NCBI RefSeq assembly: GCF_904846685.1
Contig: NZ_CAJHBQ010000001.1
Location: 62,001-126,000, forward strand
DNA length: 64,000 nucleotides
Source: Psychrobacter submarinus
GTDB taxonomy: Bacteria > Pseudomonadota > Gammaproteobacteria > Pseudomonadales > Moraxellaceae
Reading direction: 5' to 3'
The notes under the pieces are model-generated. The model did not search any database and had not been told where the DNA came from. It saw only the letters and a list, made by a program, of their open reading frames with translations. How positions within the stretch are numbered: position 1 is the stretch's first letter; the number at the start of each line of letters is the position of its first letter. A program made the translations under genes and the position numbers. Shown piece by piece: positions 61,338 to 64,000 of the stretch.

Positions 61338-63377
61338 ATGACCAAAATAATGATGCGTGAACCCCTTGTTAAAGAGATACAACCAATATCTAAAGACCTA
61401 ATCGAGAACCCATCATCTGATTTGATTGTAACGCTTTCCAAGAGTGGAGATGCTTTATCATTATTCTCTGATGATATTTGGGACTATAGTGCTACTAGCA
61501 ATTCACATAGAACTATTAATTTTAGAACTAAAATTCGGAACCTATCCTCATCTATTAATACCGACGGCAAAAAATTCAAATCAGCAGTTAAATTCTTGAA
61601 GGTATTTACTCTCAATTGGAATTGTGAGATGAATGGATGTTCTATGTCAAAATTGAATAGTGATATAGTCGCTATATCTTTCCTAGTTAGTTACTGTGTA
61701 AACAATAATATTGACTTTAATAATATATTTACTGACAGTAGTGCAATCGACTTCCTAGTAACTAATAGTTCGACGGAGAAACAAATAGGTTTGCATTTAG
61801 GCAAGATACAAAGGTTTATTGATACAGCATCTGTTTTAAATCGAAACAATTTTTGGTGCAATATACAACCTTCAGAAGAATTTTCAAGCAGTTTAAGAAA
61901 AACTAGAAAGTCTTTCCCTGAAACCTCTCAAGGTCTTCAAACTATGATTATCCCTTCACGCATTTATCAGAACCTGCTAAAAGATACCATTGAAAGCTTA
62001 CAGATTTTTAATAAGCATGCTGAGAAGATATCATATGTTTTTTCTGCACGTACTAAAGTAAGGGATGAAGCTTTAAGACTAGATCAGAGTATGCCCATAA
62101 GTAAGCTTAATAAATCACAAACAAGTTTAGTCTCATTTTATTGGAAAACTGCCTTAAAGAGAGATAAAAAGCTAACTAATATTTTAGCAGAATTAACAGA
62201 TTTAAACATCATCAAGAATGCTAGTTGGTTAAGTTTAACAATCAGCCTAGGTCAAATACAGATGAAAAGCGCTTTTGTTATAGCTGCGTTTACAGGTATG
62301 CGTAAAAATGAATTACTATCTATCCCTTTCAACGGGCTAAGACATATTCATTCCGATACTGGAAATATACCTGTAGTATGGTCAACTACAACAAAATTGG
62401 AAAGTAATGGAGTACCAAGATTTACAAAATGGGTAACAGGTTCAATTGTTGAAGAAGCTTTTGAAGCAGCTAAATTTATCACTCAAGGAGCTTTGAACTG
62501 GTCTGCTAATAAGAGTCAGGTGGCAGAAGATGAGAGTAAGTTACCGTTGTTTTTTTCAATTGAAAATGGGAAATCTGGAAAGCCTCATCCGCATTTTGAT
62601 TATGCAACAACTGCCTTAAATAGCAACCTCATTCAAAAAATAATGTCATCAGAGCACTTATTGATTTCAGAACAAGACTTAAAGGAAGTCAGTCAATTTT
62701 TATACGGCGATGAAATACCTAATAATATTAAATTAGGTGAGCCTTGGCCTTTAGGCTTTCATCAGTTTAGACGCTCCTTAGCCGTGTATGCTGCTTCTAG
62801 TGGTTATGTTTCATATCCTACCCTTAAATCCCAGCTAAAACATATAAGCATGATGATGACAGTCTATTACACGGACTCAAACTCTAGAGCGATAAATATT
62901 TTAGGCAACGGCCCTGAAGTCAAAGCTATGGAAAAGGAATGGCAGGAGGCCCAAGCAAGAGTAGAGTCAGATAGTTTGCATGAATTGTTAGATAGCGGGG
63001 TGACACTAACTGGTGCAGCTGGTAAAAATCTACAAAAAAGAAAAGTAGAGAATAAGCTTCCTAAGTTCTTAGATAATAGAAATAGTACTAAGAAAGCAGT
63101 CAAAAATGGCAAAATTCGTTATCGATCTACTTTAGTTGGCGGATGTATGTCTATTAAACCTTGTGATAAAGGTGCTGGTGTATTGGCATCTGCTTGTATT
63201 AGCTGTGAAAATGCGGTGTTTTCACCAGAATCCAAAAGTATTTTGCTACAAACTAAAGATTTTTATAAGTCTCAACTCACTTTAGATATTCCAAAGCGTG
63301 TTCATCATGAATACGAAGTGAGTATTAAAAAAATAGACAGTCTTCTTTCAGTATTAGAAGTAAATCAAGAGAAATAA
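61338..63377 (+). CDS. Tyrosine recombinase 3 of the island trio
   Basis: A 679-aa protein with a recognisable catalytic domain: R in AAFTGMRKNELLSIPF, H-x-x-R in FHQFRRSLAVYA, H in SQLKHISMMM and nucleophile Y in VYYTDSNSR. A C-terminal cysteine group (GGCMSIKPCDKG, ACISCENAVF) is typical of large integrases of multi-recombinase elements. The N-terminal 350 residues are unfamiliar. It overlaps gene 2 by four bases. Confidence 0.8.
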   Translation: MTKIMMREPLVKEIQPISKDLIENPSSDLIVTLSKSGDALSLFSDDIWDYSATSNSHRTINFRTKIRNLSSSINTDGKKFKSAVKFLKVFTLNWNCEMNGCSMSKLNSDIVAISFLVSYCVNNNIDFNNIFTDSSAIDFLVTNSSTEKQIGLHLGKIQRFIDTASVLNRNNFWCNIQPSEEFSSSLRKTRKSFPETSQGLQTMIIPSRIYQNLLKDTIESLQIFNKHAEKISYVFSARTKVRDEALRLDQSMPISKLNKSQTSLVSFYWKTALKRDKKLTNILAELTDLNIIKNASWLSLTISLGQIQMKSAFVIAAFTGMRKNELLSIPFNGLRHIHSDTGNIPVVWSTTTKLESNGVPRFTKWVTGSIVEEAFEAAKFITQGALNWSANKSQVAEDESKLPLFFSIENGKSGKPHPHFDYATTALNSNLIQKIMSSEHLLISEQDLKEVSQFLYGDEIPNNIKLGEPWPLGFHQFRRSLAVYAASSGYVSYPTLKSQLKHISMMMTVYYTDSNSRAINILGNGPEVKAMEKEWQEAQARVESDSLHELLDSGVTLTGAAGKNLQKRKVENKLPKFLDNRNSTKKAVKNGKIRYRSTLVGGCMSIKPCDKGAGVLASACISCENAVFSPESKSILLQTKDFYKSQLTLDIPKRVHHEYEVSIKKIDSLLSVLEVNQEK

Positions 63378-63378
63378 C

Positions 63379-63798
63379 ATGAAAACTAGCCAGGCAGAAC
63401 AGGCTTATTGGGATGCTTTGAATCGTCTACAAGATGGTACAGCCAAAATTGTCAATACAAAGTCATCACGGTTTAAGTTTACTAGAGACGCTGTAGGTAG
63501 AGAGGCAGGTAAAGGAAAAGGGTATGTCCGTAATGAGAGATATCCAGAACTTTGCGAAGCAATAACAAAAGCGGAAGAAGAACGCAAAAATCGTGCTCAA
63601 GAAAAACCTAATACTTCTACTAAGTTAAAACATGAAAAAGAGCTCAAAATAAAAGCTAATTTGAAATACGACATGATAAAAGAAGAATATGACATTATAA
63701 TGCAAGATTATCTTAACATTCTAAGACAGAATTTTGAACTTCAAAGAGAGTTAGCAGATTCTCCACATATAAGATTAGTGAAAAGATCTAATAAATAG
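63379..63798 (+). CDS. Small basic coiled-coil protein, TnpC-like partner
   Basis: A 139-aa charged protein. A short HTH-like region (FKFTRDAVGREAGKGKGYVR) is followed by a long helix likely to form a coiled coil (about 60-130). Size, place after the last recombinase and architecture are like TnpC of Tn554. It starts one base after gene 3 and is followed by a hairpin terminator. Confidence 0.7.
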   Translation: MKTSQAEQAYWDALNRLQDGTAKIVNTKSSRFKFTRDAVGREAGKGKGYVRNERYPELCEAITKAEEERKNRAQEKPNTSTKLKHEKELKIKANLKYDMIKEEYDIIMQDYLNILRQNFELQRELADSPHIRLVKRSNK

Positions 63799-63836
63799 CT
63801 TAATCTTGTTCCTGTTTAGCTCAAATACAATCTATG

Positions 63837-63865
63837 AATAAAGCCTCTCTAAAGCTTTATTTTTC
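63837..63865 (+). terminator. Terminator of the recombinase operon
   Basis: AATAAAGC and GCTTTATT pair around a nine-base loop, with TTTTTC following. Confidence 0.65.
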
Positions 63866-63903
63866 TCATATTACGGCTATTAAGATGCCTTAAAAGTATT
63901 CCT

Positions 63904-64000
63904 ATGAATGACGATCATTTGTGTAACAAACTAAAAATTTTATTTGAACATCTGTTTCCTACTCTAACCATAATTGGTGGAGTAGATGAACCCTACTATG
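63904..64000 (+). CDS. epmC: EpmC-like N-terminus at the right end of the island, 3' part outside window
   Basis: The 32 visible codons read MNDDHLCNKLKILFEHLF and then IIGGVDEPYY, which align with LIQLFNQLF and LVRGAHEPEYF of the broken host epmC and with the family start. There is no long N-terminal extension as in the host gene. If the frame continues into the host 3' part, the island supplies a new 5' end and restores a full EpmC. Short evidence, so moderate confidence. Confidence 0.65.
   Translation, partial: MNDDHLCNKLKILFEHLFPTLTIIGGVDEPYY

Larger units (their letters stand above)
58463..61341 (+). pseudogene. Recombinase-like protein 2 of the trio, split by an IS
   Basis: The frame from ATG 58463 is interrupted after DDN (59720-59722). 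Removing 59723-60639 restores one frame that continues TPLFKGVKRVTARDIRNL to 61341, in all about 654 codons. It looks like a degenerate tyrosine recombinase: the Arg I position reads FTAANIQPTLDL and the H-x-x-R box reads ARDIRNL, while a tyrosine remains in VAKSYTS. C-terminal cysteines (SCATFESCLFCEF) suggest metal binding. It overlaps gene 3 by four bases. Confidence 0.75.

Overview
The window looks like chromosomal DNA of a gammaproteobacterium of the Moraxellaceae, most likely Psychrobacter. This is inferred from the AT-rich base composition, the encoded proteins and the yceD-rpmF-fabD-fabG-acpP order; no database search was possible. No rRNA, tRNA or CRISPR array was found.

Bases 1 to about 22540 are ordinary core genome: pyrB (5' part only), fbp, a TrmH-type RNA methyltransferase, a prolyl-hydroxylase-like oxygenase, etfBA, a DUF421 membrane protein, a cold-shock protein, ilvBHC, a DUF4124 protein, nnr, queG, kbp, and the yceD-rpmF-fabDG-acpP block. 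Small non-coding oddities here are a 15-bp minisatellite behind ilvC, 16-bp tandem repeats in front of queG, and a 170-bp MITE directly in front of epmC.

From about 22540 to beyond the window end lies one large composite genomic island. It breaks epmC (EF-P hydroxylase) inside its conserved HEI-SHW region. At its far end, starting at 63904, the island carries a different epmC-like N-terminus reading out of the element. This suggests a target-gene-repairing integration. Next to that end is an operon of a 51-aa ribbon-helix-helix protein, three large tyrosine-recombinase-like proteins (the middle one degenerate and split by an IS) and a small basic coiled-coil protein. A second RHH-HTH regulator faces it across a perfect 21-bp palindrome. 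The operon resembles Tn554 TnpABC, RIT elements and the Gamma-Mobile-Trio type; which family it belongs to needs profile searches.

The cargo is mostly metal and metalloid resistance. It contains a merR-T-P-C-A operon, an IS30 element, an arsenic cluster (ArsC-ArsR fusion, ACR3, GAPDH plus ArsJ; divergently ArsC-VOC fusion and ArsO), a CDF metal exporter, lspA and the 3' part of a ccm cluster (ccmI, ccmH, ccmG, end of ccmF). Two uncharacterised genes and an XRE regulator sit at the left end.

Inside the cargo is a foreign GC-rich block, about 42088-54378. It carries an ArsR-membrane protein-rhodanese-ACR3 group and a merR remnant, then a Tn4651/Tn5041-like Tn3-family transposon with the tnpS/tnpT resolution module, a second mer locus (merR, merA, merB, merD, merE), a DoxX-like protein, a truncated haemoglobin, a glutamate dehydrogenase and a fatty acid hydroxylase-like protein. 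Both edges of the block form in-frame chimeric ORFs: ACR3 N-terminus with CcmF C-terminus, and transposase N-terminus with a DsbD-like C-terminus.
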